From Alkalimonas amylolytica (GTDB lineage: Bacteria; Pseudomonadota; Gammaproteobacteria; Enterobacterales; Alteromonadaceae), in NCBI RefSeq assembly GCF_900107845.1, contig NZ_FNRM01000006.1:124001-188000 (forward strand): DNA of 64,000 nt. Reading direction: 5' to 3'. The position numbers and the translations under genes were made by a program. Each line of letters begins with the position of its first letter. Within the stretch, counting starts at the first letter, position 1. Shown here piece by piece: positions 14,910-25,724 of this stretch. Below the pieces are notes generated by a model. The model ran no database searches and was not told the DNA's origin. It worked only from the letters and a program-made list of their open reading frames with translations.

Positions 14910-17366
14910 ATGAAACAACTCTTATTAACTGGAAAATTCTGTTTGCTGCTGTTATCTATGCTGCTCATTGCCTGTGGTGGTGGCTCAGATTCTGACTCTG
15001 GCCCTACCCCACCACCAGTAAACACCCAGCCAAACACCTTCAGCTTTAACGTGCAAGCGGATGTTGAACCCGGAGCCACTGTCACTTCAAACAGTATTAC
15101 CGTGTCTGGTATCAATGCGGCAGCGACTATCAGCATTCAAGGTGGCGAGTACTCAATTGACAACGGTGACTTTGCCTCGGGCTCTTCAACCGTTAATAAT
15201 GCTGCGCAAATTAGGGTACGTCATCAGGCATCGGCTGAATACGCCAGCAGCCAGACCACAACGTTGACTATTGGTGGTGTCAGTGCCAACTTTGTTAGTA
15301 CTACCCGCAACCAACCGTCAGCAGTCGGCACCGGCACACCACCGCAAGCGACCGTGCTTTTTCCATGGTCGCAGTCAAAAGCGACAGCTGGCACCCTCAC
15401 AGTGCGTGGTACTGCGACCAGCCGTAATGGCATCAGCGATTTGCGTGTGAATGGTGTAGCTGCCACAGTACATAGCCGAAGTGCTGCAGCACAGAGGGTT
15501 TCAGCACAAAGCTTTCATGCCCAGGGCAGTAATGAAGACGACGAAGAACAAGAAGAAGAAGAGTTTGAGTGGACTGCAGATGTCGAGATAGAATCAAACA
15601 GTGCTACTGAGTTGAAAGTATCGGTCAGTGATGCTGATGGCGCTGAGAATAATGATGCGGCCTCTGTCAGGGTCGATACCCTGGAAGCACCCACTTTTCT
15701 TGTTTACGACAACCTGAATGAACGACTCATTGGTGTATTGGGAAGCAAAGAAATCGTGGCTATTGACCCGTCGAACCTGAGTTATCAGCCAATAACAACC
15801 GCTGACTTCATCAGTGAGTTGAATTTTGACCCTGTATACAACCGTATTATCTACTCTACTCATCATGAAAATACCGTTTCTTTGCATGAAGTAGATTTGG
15901 TGCTGGGCAGTCAAAAATCACTGGTGACTTACACGCCGGAATTAGCGCCAGATGTTAAGATTATTATGGCCCGCTCAGTGTTTGACCCGATCAATCAACT
16001 GGCTTTTGTATTACTAAAACTGTTGGAGGACGGGAGTTTCTATGCCACCGATCGCCTGTATCAATTTAACTTAGCAGACGATACCAGCCGCTTATTATCT
16101 GCCAGCTACCTTGACGACAGTCCTCGGATGACGATATCCCACATGACCATGCTTGGCACGCGCCTGTACGCAGCAGCAAGTAACCGGCAGTTGATTGAAA
16201 TAAATACGGAGACTGGAGAGCGAACCACGGTTATGGGACTTCCGGATTTTAGCCCCATGGCAATGGCAGCAGGGAGCAGAGACGACCAGCTATTCATAGC
16301 CGGTTTTCAAGGCATTCTCAAAATAGAACTGGCTTTCCCTTTAAGCATCATGCTATCCCGCGAAACCAGTACCACCTTGTACCCGACTTCCCAAATACGT
16401 GGGGCTTTATTGCTGGATGAGGAAACTTTGCTGGTATTAGACCCGGATTTTGGCAATGTACTTCAAGTTGATACACGCACAGGCGAGCGCTCGGCTTTCA
16501 TTCGTTCAGGTATTGGCGCTGGACGCAGTATCATGATGCCACGCTACCTGACCTTTGCAGATGAGGGCGATACACTTTACGTGTTGGATAATGGCTCTAA
16601 TGCAGCTGATGTATTATTTGCAGTTGATTTAACAAGCGGTGATCGCACCATGATTGCGGACATTAATCAGGATAGAGTCAACTATCATAGCGGACTGTTC
16701 TTTCATGCAAAAAACAATGCACTGCTGGTGGGGCTGGATGACGCAATTATATCAGTGGCACTGAGCGATGGCAGTACTTCGGTTGTGAGTGGCATGGGTG
16801 CAGGGCATGGGCCTGAGTTATGGCCCATAACCGGTGGTGACTTTGATGCAGAGTCTGAAACACTCTATATGGCAAAGCATAGTCTGACCAATGCCATCTT
16901 TAAGATTGATGTCACGACTGGTCAGCGTATTGTGCTTGGGTTTGATGGCAGTGCCGGTATTGCCGGTGTCATCGAAGGCGTAAATGATGTGGCATTGGAT
17001 GCTGAAAATCAGCAACTTTATTTGTCCAGCCAATCGCAAAGTACCATCTACCGCCTTGATTTGGAGACGCTCGAAACAGAAATGGTGTTAGATAGGTGCA
17101 TGAACAACTATGGACAGAACATCCTGAATGTGGACGAGTCTGGCATTTACAAGATAAATTATGATGCGGCAGGCCAACGCTTGCTTATCCTGTCCGGTCA
17201 GTTAGCAAGTTATGATTTCGCTACACAAAGCTGCCAAATCCTTGGACAACGGCACGAATATATCAATGCCATGCCGTTGGAGAATGGTACCTTTCTGACA
17301 GTAGGCCAGGGCGCGTTAAAGCAGCTGGATCCTGTCACACAAGAGCAGGTCATTATTTCCAAATAA
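14910..17366 (+). CDS. Large secreted lipoprotein with beta-propeller-like repeats
   Basis: 818 aa. The ATG at 14910 follows AGGGAAAG and gives a clean lipoprotein signal with lipobox LIAC then GGGSDSDSG; an upstream in-frame ATG at 14838 is rejected. Order: Ser/Pro-rich linker, an Ig-like domain (about 40-125), a second domain (ATVLFPWSQ.. to SVRVDT, about 140-260) interrupted by an acidic low-complexity run near residue 215, then about 550 residues of repeating blocks such as LYVLDNGSNAADVLFAVDLTSGDRTMI, as in WD/NHL-like propellers. Probably a surface or periplasmic binding protein; substrate unknown. Confidence 0.75.
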   Translation: MKQLLLTGKFCLLLLSMLLIACGGGSDSDSGPTPPPVNTQPNTFSFNVQADVEPGATVTSNSITVSGINAAATISIQGGEYSIDNGDFASGSSTVNNAAQIRVRHQASAEYASSQTTTLTIGGVSANFVSTTRNQPSAVGTGTPPQATVLFPWSQSKATAGTLTVRGTATSRNGISDLRVNGVAATVHSRSAAAQRVSAQSFHAQGSNEDDEEQEEEEFEWTADVEIESNSATELKVSVSDADGAENNDAASVRVDTLEAPTFLVYDNLNERLIGVLGSKEIVAIDPSNLSYQPITTADFISELNFDPVYNRIIYSTHHENTVSLHEVDLVLGSQKSLVTYTPELAPDVKIIMARSVFDPINQLAFVLLKLLEDGSFYATDRLYQFNLADDTSRLLSASYLDDSPRMTISHMTMLGTRLYAAASNRQLIEINTETGERTTVMGLPDFSPMAMAAGSRDDQLFIAGFQGILKIELAFPLSIMLSRETSTTLYPTSQIRGALLLDEETLLVLDPDFGNVLQVDTRTGERSAFIRSGIGAGRSIMMPRYLTFADEGDTLYVLDNGSNAADVLFAVDLTSGDRTMIADINQDRVNYHSGLFFHAKNNALLVGLDDAIISVALSDGSTSVVSGMGAGHGPELWPITGGDFDAESETLYMAKHSLTNAIFKIDVTTGQRIVLGFDGSAGIAGVIEGVNDVALDAENQQLYLSSQSQSTIYRLDLETLETEMVLDRCMNNYGQNILNVDESGIYKINYDAAGQRLLILSGQLASYDFATQSCQILGQRHEYINAMPLENGTFLTVGQGALKQLDPVTQEQVIISK

Positions 17367-17373
17367 GCTCTTT

Positions 17374-17405
17374 GCAGACTGGCCTTTCGGCCAGTCTGCG
17401 TTTTC
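17374..17405 (+). terminator. Rho-independent terminator after the lipoprotein gene
   Basis: Perfect 11-bp stem GCAGACTGGCC / GGCCAGTCTGC with loop TTTC, followed by GTTTTCC, seven bases after the stop codon. Confidence 0.9.
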
Positions 17406-17529
17406 CTAAGGCGATACCTTTCCCTCGCTTAAAGACCAAAACCCCTTTACTTTACCGGCTAAATCGCTACAATAGCCGCCGCACTTTTGTGTATGTTTTA
17501 ACCGCTCTTTATCCAATAAGGTAATCGCT

Positions 17530-18333
17530 ATGCATCCGATGTTGAACATCGCCATCCGTGCTGCCCGCAGTGCAGGAACACTTATTGCCCGCTCTTGCGA
17601 GCAACTGGATATCGTTAAATCGACGGAGAAATCCAGCAACGACTTTGTCACCAACATCGACCGTGAAGCCGAGCAACTGATTGTGCAAACCTTGCGTAAA
17701 TCCTTCCCTGGCCATGGTGTGGTTGGTGAAGAACTGGGTGTGCAAGGGCCGGCGGACAGCGATCACCAATGGATCATCGACCCGCTCGATGGCACCTCCA
17801 ATTTTATCCGCGGTATCCCGCATGTTGCCATTTCCATTGCCTTAAAAGTTCAGGGCAAGCTCGAGCAAGCGGTGATCTACGATCCGCTGCGCGATGAACT
17901 CTTTACCGCTTCCCGTGGCCGTGGCGCTCAGCTTAATGGCCGCCGTATTCGTGTTGGCAACCGGCCTGAACTGACCGGTGCGCTGCTTGGTACTGGCTTC
18001 CCCTTTAAGCAAAAGCAATTGCTGCCGGTATACAGCAGTGTGTTTAACAGCCTGTTCCCGCTGGTCGCTGATATGCGCCGTGCTGGCTCGGCTGCTTTGG
18101 ATTTGGCCTATGTCGCTGCAGGCCGTTTGGATGGTTTCTGGGAAATTGGTTTAAAACCATGGGATATTGCTGCCGGTGAACTGATTGTGCGCGAAGCCGG
18201 TGGTATGGTCACCGACTTTGCCGGTGGCAACAACCAGCTAAAAAGTGGCAATGTGGTCGCCGCCAGTCCGAAAGTGCTGCAGGGCATGCTAAAAACCATG
18301 CGGCCGCACCTGACTGAAGATTTGATGCGTTAG
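17530..18333 (+). CDS. suhB: Inositol-1-monophosphatase SuhB
   Basis: 267 aa, the E. coli length. Magnesium-binding motifs: GEE near residues 66-68, DPLDGT at 84-89 (WIIDPLDGTSNFIRGIPH) and WDIAAGELIVREAGG near 214. It hydrolyses inositol monophosphate; in E. coli the same protein also binds RNA polymerase/NusA in rRNA antitermination complexes, which may hold here. Transcribed alone, flanked by terminators on both sides. Confidence 0.95.
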   Translation: MHPMLNIAIRAARSAGTLIARSCEQLDIVKSTEKSSNDFVTNIDREAEQLIVQTLRKSFPGHGVVGEELGVQGPADSDHQWIIDPLDGTSNFIRGIPHVAISIALKVQGKLEQAVIYDPLRDELFTASRGRGAQLNGRRIRVGNRPELTGALLGTGFPFKQKQLLPVYSSVFNSLFPLVADMRRAGSAALDLAYVAAGRLDGFWEIGLKPWDIAAGELIVREAGGMVTDFAGGNNQLKSGNVVAASPKVLQGMLKTMRPHLTEDLMR

Positions 18334-18339
18334 AGCTTA

Positions 18340-18378
18340 CTATAAAAACGCACTTTCCCGGATAGTGAAAGTGCGTTC
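18340..18378 (-). terminator. Bidirectional terminator between suhB and the convergent unknown gene
   Basis: Stem AACGCACTTTC (18347-18357) pairs with GAAAGTGCGTT (18367-18377). Read on the minus strand it is followed by TTTTTATAG, a good terminator for the gene at 18408-18761. On the plus strand the tail is only CTTC, so it serves suhB less well. Confidence 0.8.
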
Positions 18379-18407
18379 TTCAAAGCAGCAAAGCTTTCTA
18401 GTGGCAA

Positions 18408-18761
18408 TTACTCATTCACAGCTATCTTTTTGCCTCGATTAAGTAAACTTGCCTCCCAAGAAACGATGGCCGCACTTACACCACTGATAAATGCAAGAAC
18501 AAAACTAAATCCTGCAAATACCGCCGCAATGAATGAGGTGCTAGTCAGTGCTGACAGTTGAAACCTGGATTCCTTGTACAAGGCAGTTGGGTCAGGGTCT
18601 GTGAGCACAATATCAGGAACAAAAAACCACCAAATGCCGAACAGTACAATACACACTGCAATCGTAAGAAGCGCCATACTGAAAATACCTAGCACTCTGG
18701 CAACGAAGAGAAGTAAGCCTAAGTTTCCGGCTTTTAGATTCTGGTAGGGATAAAGTTTCAT
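18408..18761 (-). CDS. Hypothetical membrane protein
   Basis: 117 aa with two hydrophobic segments (about 15-50 and 75-102) and a soluble stretch between them (PDIVLTDPDPTALYKESRFQ). C-terminus basic. No family recognised. It lies 11 bp downstream of the secreted-protein gene at 18773-19660 on the same strand and shares its lower GC content, so the two form an operon, probably acquired together. Confidence 0.65.
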   Translation of the reverse strand: MKLYPYQNLKAGNLGLLLFVARVLGIFSMALLTIAVCIVLFGIWWFFVPDIVLTDPDPTALYKESRFQLSALTSTSFIAAVFAGFSFVLAFISGVSAAIVSWEASLLNRGKKIAVNE

Positions 18762-18772
18762 CTTCGGGCCTT

Positions 18773-19660
18773 TTAATTACAGTTAAACCTATAAATCGTT
18801 CTATTACCTGTGGTGTTCGATGTAACAACCTGACAATAATGGGCAGAAGAAACAGAGCCAACATCCCAGTTAATAGAATAACTCGTATTCATGTAGTTAA
18901 CGAAGGCTTCGTTGTGAGCTGCTGAAACCGTACTGTAAGAGCCGGGTACTTGGGCTACTGTTTGCGGTATACGATTACTTGCCTGATCAAAAGCATTTAA
19001 TACAACAAGCTCTTCTCTTGTTACATCTATTGCTACAATTGCCTCACCTATTTTATTACCTTGCCTGTCTACAAATACAACTGTCATGCTGATCCCAAGA
19101 TCAGTTAAAAGCAAAGAGTTGATGAAACCAACCGTAGATGCAACCAAGAGCCTGCTCTGCCCAGATAAAGTGTTAGTTAGAACATTGTAAACATCACGTC
19201 TCACACTGCTGGACTGCACAAAATCATATGGATCAGCGATGATTTGACGATGAGGTACTCTGAAGTAAAACGAAGAGTTTTGAGGTGTAACATTAGTTTG
19301 TGTTGTAAAATCATCAGCCGGAAATGCACCAAAATCAATAATCAATTGCTGCCGGAGTAGGAAAATATTATTCACAACGTCTTGTAGTTGAGGGCTAATT
19401 GAAATTTCGACTGTTGATGTTTGTGGCTCACCCCAATTATCGAAATTTTTAGTAACAATGTACTGCCTCGCAATCTCCTGGGCTATATCTATGACTAATA
19501 ACTGCTTTGTACTTGGTAATGGTGTTTCACGCTCAATTTTATTTCGCATTTGTGCATCCGTGCAAAAGTTACATATCACAGACTCCATAGGTTGAAGTGC
19601 GGCTTTTACCCCTGAGCTCATCAATAGGAATAAAGCAAACAGCAAAGCAAATTTCTTCAT
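18773..19660 (-). CDS. Hypothetical secreted protein
   Basis: 295 aa. A standard signal peptide (MKKFALLFALFLLMSSGVKA). The mature protein has a CNFC pair near residue 30 and two further cysteines near the end (YCQ.. and ..RFNC), which could form disulfides in the periplasm or outside. Patterns such as MTVVFVDRQGNKIGEAIVAIDVT suggest beta strands. No domain recognised. First gene of a two-gene unit with the membrane protein at 18408. AT-rich relative to suhB and secF. Confidence 0.68.
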   Translation of the reverse strand: MKKFALLFALFLLMSSGVKAALQPMESVICNFCTDAQMRNKIERETPLPSTKQLLVIDIAQEIARQYIVTKNFDNWGEPQTSTVEISISPQLQDVVNNIFLLRQQLIIDFGAFPADDFTTQTNVTPQNSSFYFRVPHRQIIADPYDFVQSSSVRRDVYNVLTNTLSGQSRLLVASTVGFINSLLLTDLGISMTVVFVDRQGNKIGEAIVAIDVTREELVVLNAFDQASNRIPQTVAQVPGSYSTVSAAHNEAFVNYMNTSYSINWDVGSVSSAHYCQVVTSNTTGNRTIYRFNCN

Positions 19661-19717
19661 GATTACAGTTCCCTCTTACCAAAAAGAAACTTAAATGTAC
19701 CACAAGAAAATATAAAA

Positions 19718-20104
19718 TCAAATTAAACCACATTTATTAACAATGCTATTTTCAGTGGGCAAGCCCTGCTCTTGCCAGGCGCGATAACCGCCTGCCAGGC
19801 TAAACACCTGCTGATAGCCCATTTGCTGCAGTGCCTGGGCTGCCAGCGCCGAGCGGTAGCCACCACCGCAATACAAGATAATCGCCTGGTGCTTATCTTG
19901 CACTGTCTGTTCAATATCCCGCTCGATAATGCCTTTGCCAAGATGCATGGCCCCGGGTAAGTGCCCTTGCTGCCACTCATGATCCTCACGGGTATCTATC
20001 AGTACATAAGGTGTGCTTCGCTGCTGCAAAGTCGCGATATCCATTTCCTTGATAACGGCTTTGGCGGCGTTGACTAAGGCCAGAAATGCCGGTGAGTGCT
20101 GCAT
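19718..20104 (-). CDS. Rhodanese-like sulfurtransferase
   Basis: 128 aa from an ATG with GGAG 6 bp upstream; the longer frame to 20143 reads back through the secF terminator and is rejected. Domain: IDTREDHEWQQGHLPGAMHLGKGIIERDIE, then the active-site loop CGGGYRS, then LQQMGYQQVFSLAGGYRAWQ. The nucleophile is the Cys of CGGGYRS. A lone cytoplasmic sulfurtransferase; substrate not evident. It lies behind the secF terminator, so has its own or readthrough transcription. Confidence 0.88.
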   Translation of the reverse strand: MQHSPAFLALVNAAKAVIKEMDIATLQQRSTPYVLIDTREDHEWQQGHLPGAMHLGKGIIERDIEQTVQDKHQAIILYCGGGYRSALAAQALQQMGYQQVFSLAGGYRAWQEQGLPTENSIVNKCGLI

Positions 20105-20114
20105 AACAAGCTCC

Positions 20115-20146
20115 AAAAAAAATGCCAGTCGATTGACTGGCATTTT
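20115..20146 (-). terminator. Rho-independent terminator of the secDF operon
   Basis: Stem AAAATGCCAGTC / GACTGGCATTTT with loop GATT; on the minus strand it ends in eight T residues (complement of 20115-20122). It sits 16 bp past the secF stop. Confidence 0.92.
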
Positions 20147-20161
20147 GTCGGTTAAACACGC

Positions 20162-21106
20162 TTATAGCAAGGGCTCGGTGTTCTCGCCTTCTTTTTCCAC
20201 CGGCGGTGGCATCAGATCTTCGCGGCTTATGCCCAGCAACAAGGACATGGAGCTGGCAATATAGACCGACGAATAGGTCCCAATCACCACACCAAACAAC
20301 AGCGCAGTAGCAAAACCATGGATCAACTCGCCGCCTTTAAAGAACAGTACCAGCAGCACCAGTATGGTCGTTAAAGAGGTGATGATGGTCCGGCTCATGG
20401 TGCCGGTCAGCGATTCATTCACCACGTCGATCGGCGCGCTCTCACGGATACGACGGAAACCTTCACGAATACGATCACAGACTACGATGGTATCGTTCAG
20501 CGAGTAACCGATCACCGCCAGCACAGCGGCCAGTACCGTGAGATCAAACTCCAGCCCGAGCAAGGAAAACAAGCCCAGCGTGATGATGACATCGTGCGCC
20601 AAGGCAGCGACTGCGCCTAGTGCAAAACGCCACTCGAAACGAAACGCCACGTAAATCAAAATACAGATCAAGGCCGCCAGGGTAGCCAGGCCACCCTGCT
20701 CTTTGAGCTCGGCACCCACACTGGGGCCCACGTATTCGATACGGCGCATATCGACCGTGCCATCCGCGTCACCCAGTAAACGTAATACCTGCTCGCCAAG
20801 GGTGACCTGCTCGATATCATCACGCGGGCCAATGCGGATCAACACTTCACGGCTGGAGCCAAAATACTGCACCACTGCATCCGGAAAGCCGGCATCGGCC
20901 AGTACAGAGCGCACGGCTGATAAATCGGCATCGCGCTGATAGCCGACTTCAATCACGGTACCACCGGTAAAGTCCAGCCCCCAGTTCATGCCTTTGGTGG
21001 CCATCAAACCAAGGGAAGCAATCACCAGAATACCGGACAAAATCAAGGCCGGTATTTTCAAGCTCATAAAGTTGATGGTGTTATTGAAATTAATTGCGAT
21101 CATCAT
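20162..21106 (-). CDS. secF: Protein translocase subunit SecF
   Basis: 314 aa with six membrane segments and one periplasmic loop. The GLDFTGGT motif after the first segment, and the later VGAELKEQGGLATLAALICILIYVAFRFEW and DRIREGFRR..ESLTGTMSRTIITSLTT, are SecF signatures. With SecD and YajC it pulls secreted proteins across the membrane using proton-motive force. Starts with tandem ATGs; AGGGGG just upstream may favour the second at 21103. 7 bp after secD. Confidence 0.96.
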   Translation of the reverse strand: MMIAINFNNTINFMSLKIPALILSGILVIASLGLMATKGMNWGLDFTGGTVIEVGYQRDADLSAVRSVLADAGFPDAVVQYFGSSREVLIRIGPRDDIEQVTLGEQVLRLLGDADGTVDMRRIEYVGPSVGAELKEQGGLATLAALICILIYVAFRFEWRFALGAVAALAHDVIITLGLFSLLGLEFDLTVLAAVLAVIGYSLNDTIVVCDRIREGFRRIRESAPIDVVNESLTGTMSRTIITSLTTILVLLVLFFKGGELIHGFATALLFGVVIGTYSSVYIASSMSLLLGISREDLMPPPVEKEGENTEPLL

Positions 21107-21113
21107 GGCCCCC

Positions 21114-22961
21114 TTAAATTGGCAACTTCTGCAGGCGACGTCCGCCCCAGATCATGTTGACCAGCACACGTGTACCGACAATGGCGGTAAACATCGAGGT
21201 AATAATACCGATCATCAGTGTAACCGCGAAGCCTTTGATAGGCCCGGTACCAACACCGAACAAGATCAGCGCCGCAATCAAAGTGGTGACGTTGGCATCG
21301 GCAATGGTTGACAGTGCCCGGTCGTAGCCATGATGAATGGCTTGCTGCACACTACGTCCATCGCGCAGTTCCTCACGGATGCGCTCAAAAATCAGCACAT
21401 TGGCATCCACCGCCATACCAACCGTCAGCACGATACCCGCCATACCCGGCAAGGTCAGGGTGGCCCCTGGGATCATCGACATAATGCCAACAATCAGCAC
21501 CAGGTTAGCGACCAGAGCGGCATTGGCAACCAAACCAAAGGCTTTGTAGTACAGCACCATAAACACCAATACGGCAGCCAAACCCAACATAATAGCGGTT
21601 TGCCCTAATTCGATGTTTTCCTGACCCAGGCTTGGGCCTATGGTGCGCTCTTCAATGATTTGGATCGGAGCTAACAAGGCACCTGCCCGCAACTGCAGCG
21701 CTAAGTTGTGCGCTTCACCGGGGTTATTAATGCCGGTAATACGGAAGCTGCGACCTAGCCGAGCCTGGATGGTAGCCACGTTGATGACTTCCTCGATTTT
21801 TTCCAGTACAGGGTCGCCATCCGGGCCAATCTGATCGGTCGGTTTGTATTCAATGAACACGGTGGCCATGCCGCGGCCAATGGCATCACGGGTGGCCTGA
21901 GAGAACATATTGCCCCCCTGCGCATCCAATGAAATATTGACCTGCGGCCGGCCATATTCATCAAAGCTGGAGCTGGCACCGGTAATGCGATCGCCGGTCA
22001 GCATAATACGCCGTTGCAGCACCACCGGGCGGCCATCACGGTCATAATAAAGCTGGGCACTGGGCGGCACCCGGCCTGCCAGTGCATCGTTCAGATCCAC
22101 GCTATCATCCACCAGCCGGAACTCCAGCGTCGCGGTAGCGCCTAAAATTTCTTTGGCGCGGGCGGTGTCCTGCACGCCGGGCAGTTGTACAATAATGCGT
22201 TCGCCCTGACGCTGCACCAGTGGCTCGGCAACCCCGATTTCATTGACCCGGTTTCGGATAATGGTGATGTTTTGTTGCAGTGCATAATCGCGAATTTCGG
22301 CAATTTTGGCATCGCTCATCCGCACTTGCAGACTGAACTCGACCGGGCCATTGCTCACATCCAAATCACGATCTTGACTGATCAAACGACGGGCCGCCGC
22401 TAAATCATCAGCATTGCGCAATTGCACCAGCACGGTCCCTGAGTCGGTATCGGACTGGATATTGCCAAAACGAATACGGGCTTCACGCAAGTCGGTGCGG
22501 AAAATTTGCGCCAGATCGTCCAACTGCTTATCAATCGCCGCCTGCATATCGATGGCCATTAAGAAGTGCACGCCACCGCGTAAATCCAGGCCCAGGTTCA
22601 TCGGGCTGGCGCCAATAGCCATCAGCCAGGCTGGCGTGGTCGGCGCCATATTCAACGCGGTCACATAATTATTACCGAGCGTGCGGCTAACCAGATCGCG
22701 GGCTCGCAGCTGATCTTCGGTATTGAAGAAGCGAGCCAGTAACTGACCGTCCTGCAGCGTGATGTCTTTTAGCGCAATCTGGTCTTCTGCAAAACGTTGT
22801 TGCAGCAAGACCAAACTATCCTGCTGCACCTCGCCACCACGGGTGGCACTTACTTGAATGGCGGGATCTTCCGGATATAAATTCGGCAGGGCATACAAGG
22901 TACCAACCAGCAGCACCAGGATGACCACAAGATAACGCCATGCTGGGTTATGATTTAACAC
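21114..22961 (-). CDS. secD: Protein translocase subunit SecD
   Basis: 615 aa, E. coli SecD size. GTG start preceded by AAGGAC. Motifs: [19 protein letters not shown] after the first membrane segment, a large periplasmic domain, [19 protein letters not shown], then [34 protein letters not shown] containing the acidic residues implicated in proton use, and five C-terminal membrane segments. Partner of SecF; part of the queA-tgt-yajC-secD-secF order common in gammaproteobacteria. Confidence 0.96.
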   Translation of the reverse strand: MLNHNPAWRYLVVILVLLVGTLYALPNLYPEDPAIQVSATRGGEVQQDSLVLLQQRFAEDQIALKDITLQDGQLLARFFNTEDQLRARDLVSRTLGNNYVTALNMAPTTPAWLMAIGASPMNLGLDLRGGVHFLMAIDMQAAIDKQLDDLAQIFRTDLREARIRFGNIQSDTDSGTVLVQLRNADDLAAARRLISQDRDLDVSNGPVEFSLQVRMSDAKIAEIRDYALQQNITIIRNRVNEIGVAEPLVQRQGERIIVQLPGVQDTARAKEILGATATLEFRLVDDSVDLNDALAGRVPPSAQLYYDRDGRPVVLQRRIMLTGDRITGASSSFDEYGRPQVNISLDAQGGNMFSQATRDAIGRGMATVFIEYKPTDQIGPDGDPVLEKIEEVINVATIQARLGRSFRITGINNPGEAHNLALQLRAGALLAPIQIIEERTIGPSLGQENIELGQTAIMLGLAAVLVFMVLYYKAFGLVANAALVANLVLIVGIMSMIPGATLTLPGMAGIVLTVGMAVDANVLIFERIREELRDGRSVQQAIHHGYDRALSTIADANVTTLIAALILFGVGTGPIKGFAVTLMIGIITSMFTAIVGTRVLVNMIWGGRRLQKLPI

Positions 22962-22994
22962 TCAACAGTCCTTTTGCATCAATGGCAATTCAGA

Positions 22995-23330
22995 TTACAG
23001 CGACTTCAGGGTGCCTTTTGGCAGCACAGCTGAGACAGACGCCTTTTGCACCGTCACTTCGGTGCTGTCATTTAGCGCCAGCACGATAAAATCTTTTTCT
23101 TCGGAGATTTTGCTGATACGGCCAACCAGGCCGCCCTGAGTCAACACCTCGTCCCCTTTCCCAAGCGCGCCCATCAGATTCTTATGTTCTTTCACACGCT
23201 TGGCTTGTGGCCGGTAGATCAGAAAATAAAAAATCAAACCAAAGGCCAATAACATGATGACCAGTTCCATACCACCGCCACCTTGTGCACTGCCACCTGT
23301 CGCATGTGCATTTGCAATAAACAGACTCAT
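22995..23330 (-). CDS. yajC: Preprotein translocase accessory subunit YajC
   Basis: 111 aa, one membrane segment (about 21-39) and the YajC core YFLIYRPQAKRVKEHKNLMGALGKGDEVLTQGGLVGRI. It joins SecDF in the holotranslocon at the inner membrane. Residues 1-18 (HATGGSAQGG) precede the anchor. 33 bp before secD and 24 bp after tgt, hence the same transcript. Confidence 0.95.
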   Translation of the reverse strand: MSLFIANAHATGGSAQGGGGMELVIMLLAFGLIFYFLIYRPQAKRVKEHKNLMGALGKGDEVLTQGGLVGRISKISEEKDFIVLALNDSTEVTVQKASVSAVLPKGTLKSL

Positions 23331-23354
23331 AACTATCCCCTTAAATAAACGTAA

Positions 23355-24473
<1,119 letters not shown>

Positions 24474-24571
24474 TTACCTCGTACACCGGAGAAACAGTCC
24501 GGCTTCGCGGGCGCTATCATACCCTGTCCGGCCGGAAAATGCGATGCAAGGCATCCCGTGATAGCGACGCT

Positions 24572-25606
24572 TTAGCTAATAAACATGGCATCACCGTACG
24601 AATAAAAGCGGTACTGTTGCTCCACCGCCGTGTTGTAAGCCTGCATCACATGATCGCGTGAGCTAAACGCCGAGACCAGCATAATTAAGGTCGATTCGGG
24701 CAAGTGGAAGTTGGTGATCAGGGCATCCACCAGCTGGAACTGATAGCCGGGGTAGATAAAGATCTGGGTATCGCCCTGAAATGGCGCCAAGGGGTGCTGC
24801 TGGCTCAGGGCATGCTGCGCGGTGCTTTCCAGTGCCCGCACCGAGGTGGTTCCAACAGCGATCACTTTATTACCGCGCGCTTTACAGGCATTGACCGCAT
24901 CAATCACCGCTTGATCCACCTCAATGTATTCAGCATGCATTTGATGGGTAGTGACATCCTCCACCCGCACCGGCTGAAAGGTACCAGCCCCGACATGCAG
25001 GGTAATAAAAGCGAACTGGATACCTTTTTCCTTCAATGTATCCAGCAGTGGCTGATCAAAATGCAAACCGGCGGTTGGTGCAGCGACAGCGCCGGGTTTC
25101 TGATGATACACCGTTTGATAACGGGCTTTGTCTTCTTCGCTGTCGGGACGGTCGATGTAAGGCGGCAGCGGCATATGACCCAGCCGTTCCAGCATGCTGA
25201 GCACATTTTCATCGCCTTGCAGCTCCAGTTCGAACAACTCGCCCTGGCGCCCCAGCATCGTCACTCTGGCGTCGTTCTCCAACAGCAACTCAGTGCCTGG
25301 CTTGGGTGATTTACTGGCACGGACATGGGCTAAAAAGCGCTGCTCATCCAACATTCGTTCCACCAGCACTTCCACCTTGCCGCCCGAGGCTTTTTGGCCA
25401 AACAATCGAGCGGGGATCACTTTGGTATTATTGAATACCAACAGGTCACCCGCCTTAAGCTGGTCGGCAAGATCCCGAAACACCCGGTGACTTAAGGCCC
25501 CGGTATGACGATCCATACACAGCAAACGGCTGGCTGAGCGTTCAGCCTGTGGATACCGGGCAATGAGTGCATCCGGTAGTTCAAAATGAAAATCGGCAAG
25601 CTGCAT
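24572..25606 (-). CDS. queA: S-adenosylmethionine:tRNA ribosyltransferase-isomerase QueA
   Basis: 344 aa, start [11 protein letters not shown] at 25606 to match the family; a GTG four codons earlier (25618) is possible. QueA motifs: [61 protein letters not shown] and [19 protein letters not shown]. It converts preQ1-tRNA to epoxyqueuosine-tRNA using SAM. First gene of the run leading into tgt, yajC, secD and secF. Confidence 0.96.
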   Translation of the reverse strand: MQLADFHFELPDALIARYPQAERSASRLLCMDRHTGALSHRVFRDLADQLKAGDLLVFNNTKVIPARLFGQKASGGKVEVLVERMLDEQRFLAHVRASKSPKPGTELLLENDARVTMLGRQGELFELELQGDENVLSMLERLGHMPLPPYIDRPDSEEDKARYQTVYHQKPGAVAAPTAGLHFDQPLLDTLKEKGIQFAFITLHVGAGTFQPVRVEDVTTHQMHAEYIEVDQAVIDAVNACKARGNKVIAVGTTSVRALESTAQHALSQQHPLAPFQGDTQIFIYPGYQFQLVDALITNFHLPESTLIMLVSAFSSRDHVMQAYNTAVEQQYRFYSYGDAMFIS

Positions 25607-25697
25607 AGGAACCAACACCTCTGAAAAATCAAGGCCGCTAGTCTAATAACAGCAGGGGCTTTGAACAAGTGAAATCCACCTCTACTCCGCCTGAAAA

Positions 25698-25710
25698 GGT
25701 CTACACTTAG
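25698..25710 (+). promoter_or_regulatory. Possible sigma-S-type -10 element (GGTCTACACTTAG)
   Basis: CTACACTT resembles the RpoS -10 consensus CTATACTT. The same 14-mer AGGTCTACACTTAG occurs at 37772-37785 ahead of gcvR. Here it would put the transcript start within about 10 bp of the ribosome-binding site, a very short leader, so this is tentative. Confidence 0.35.
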
Positions 25711-25724
25711 CAGTGGAGGTTGCC

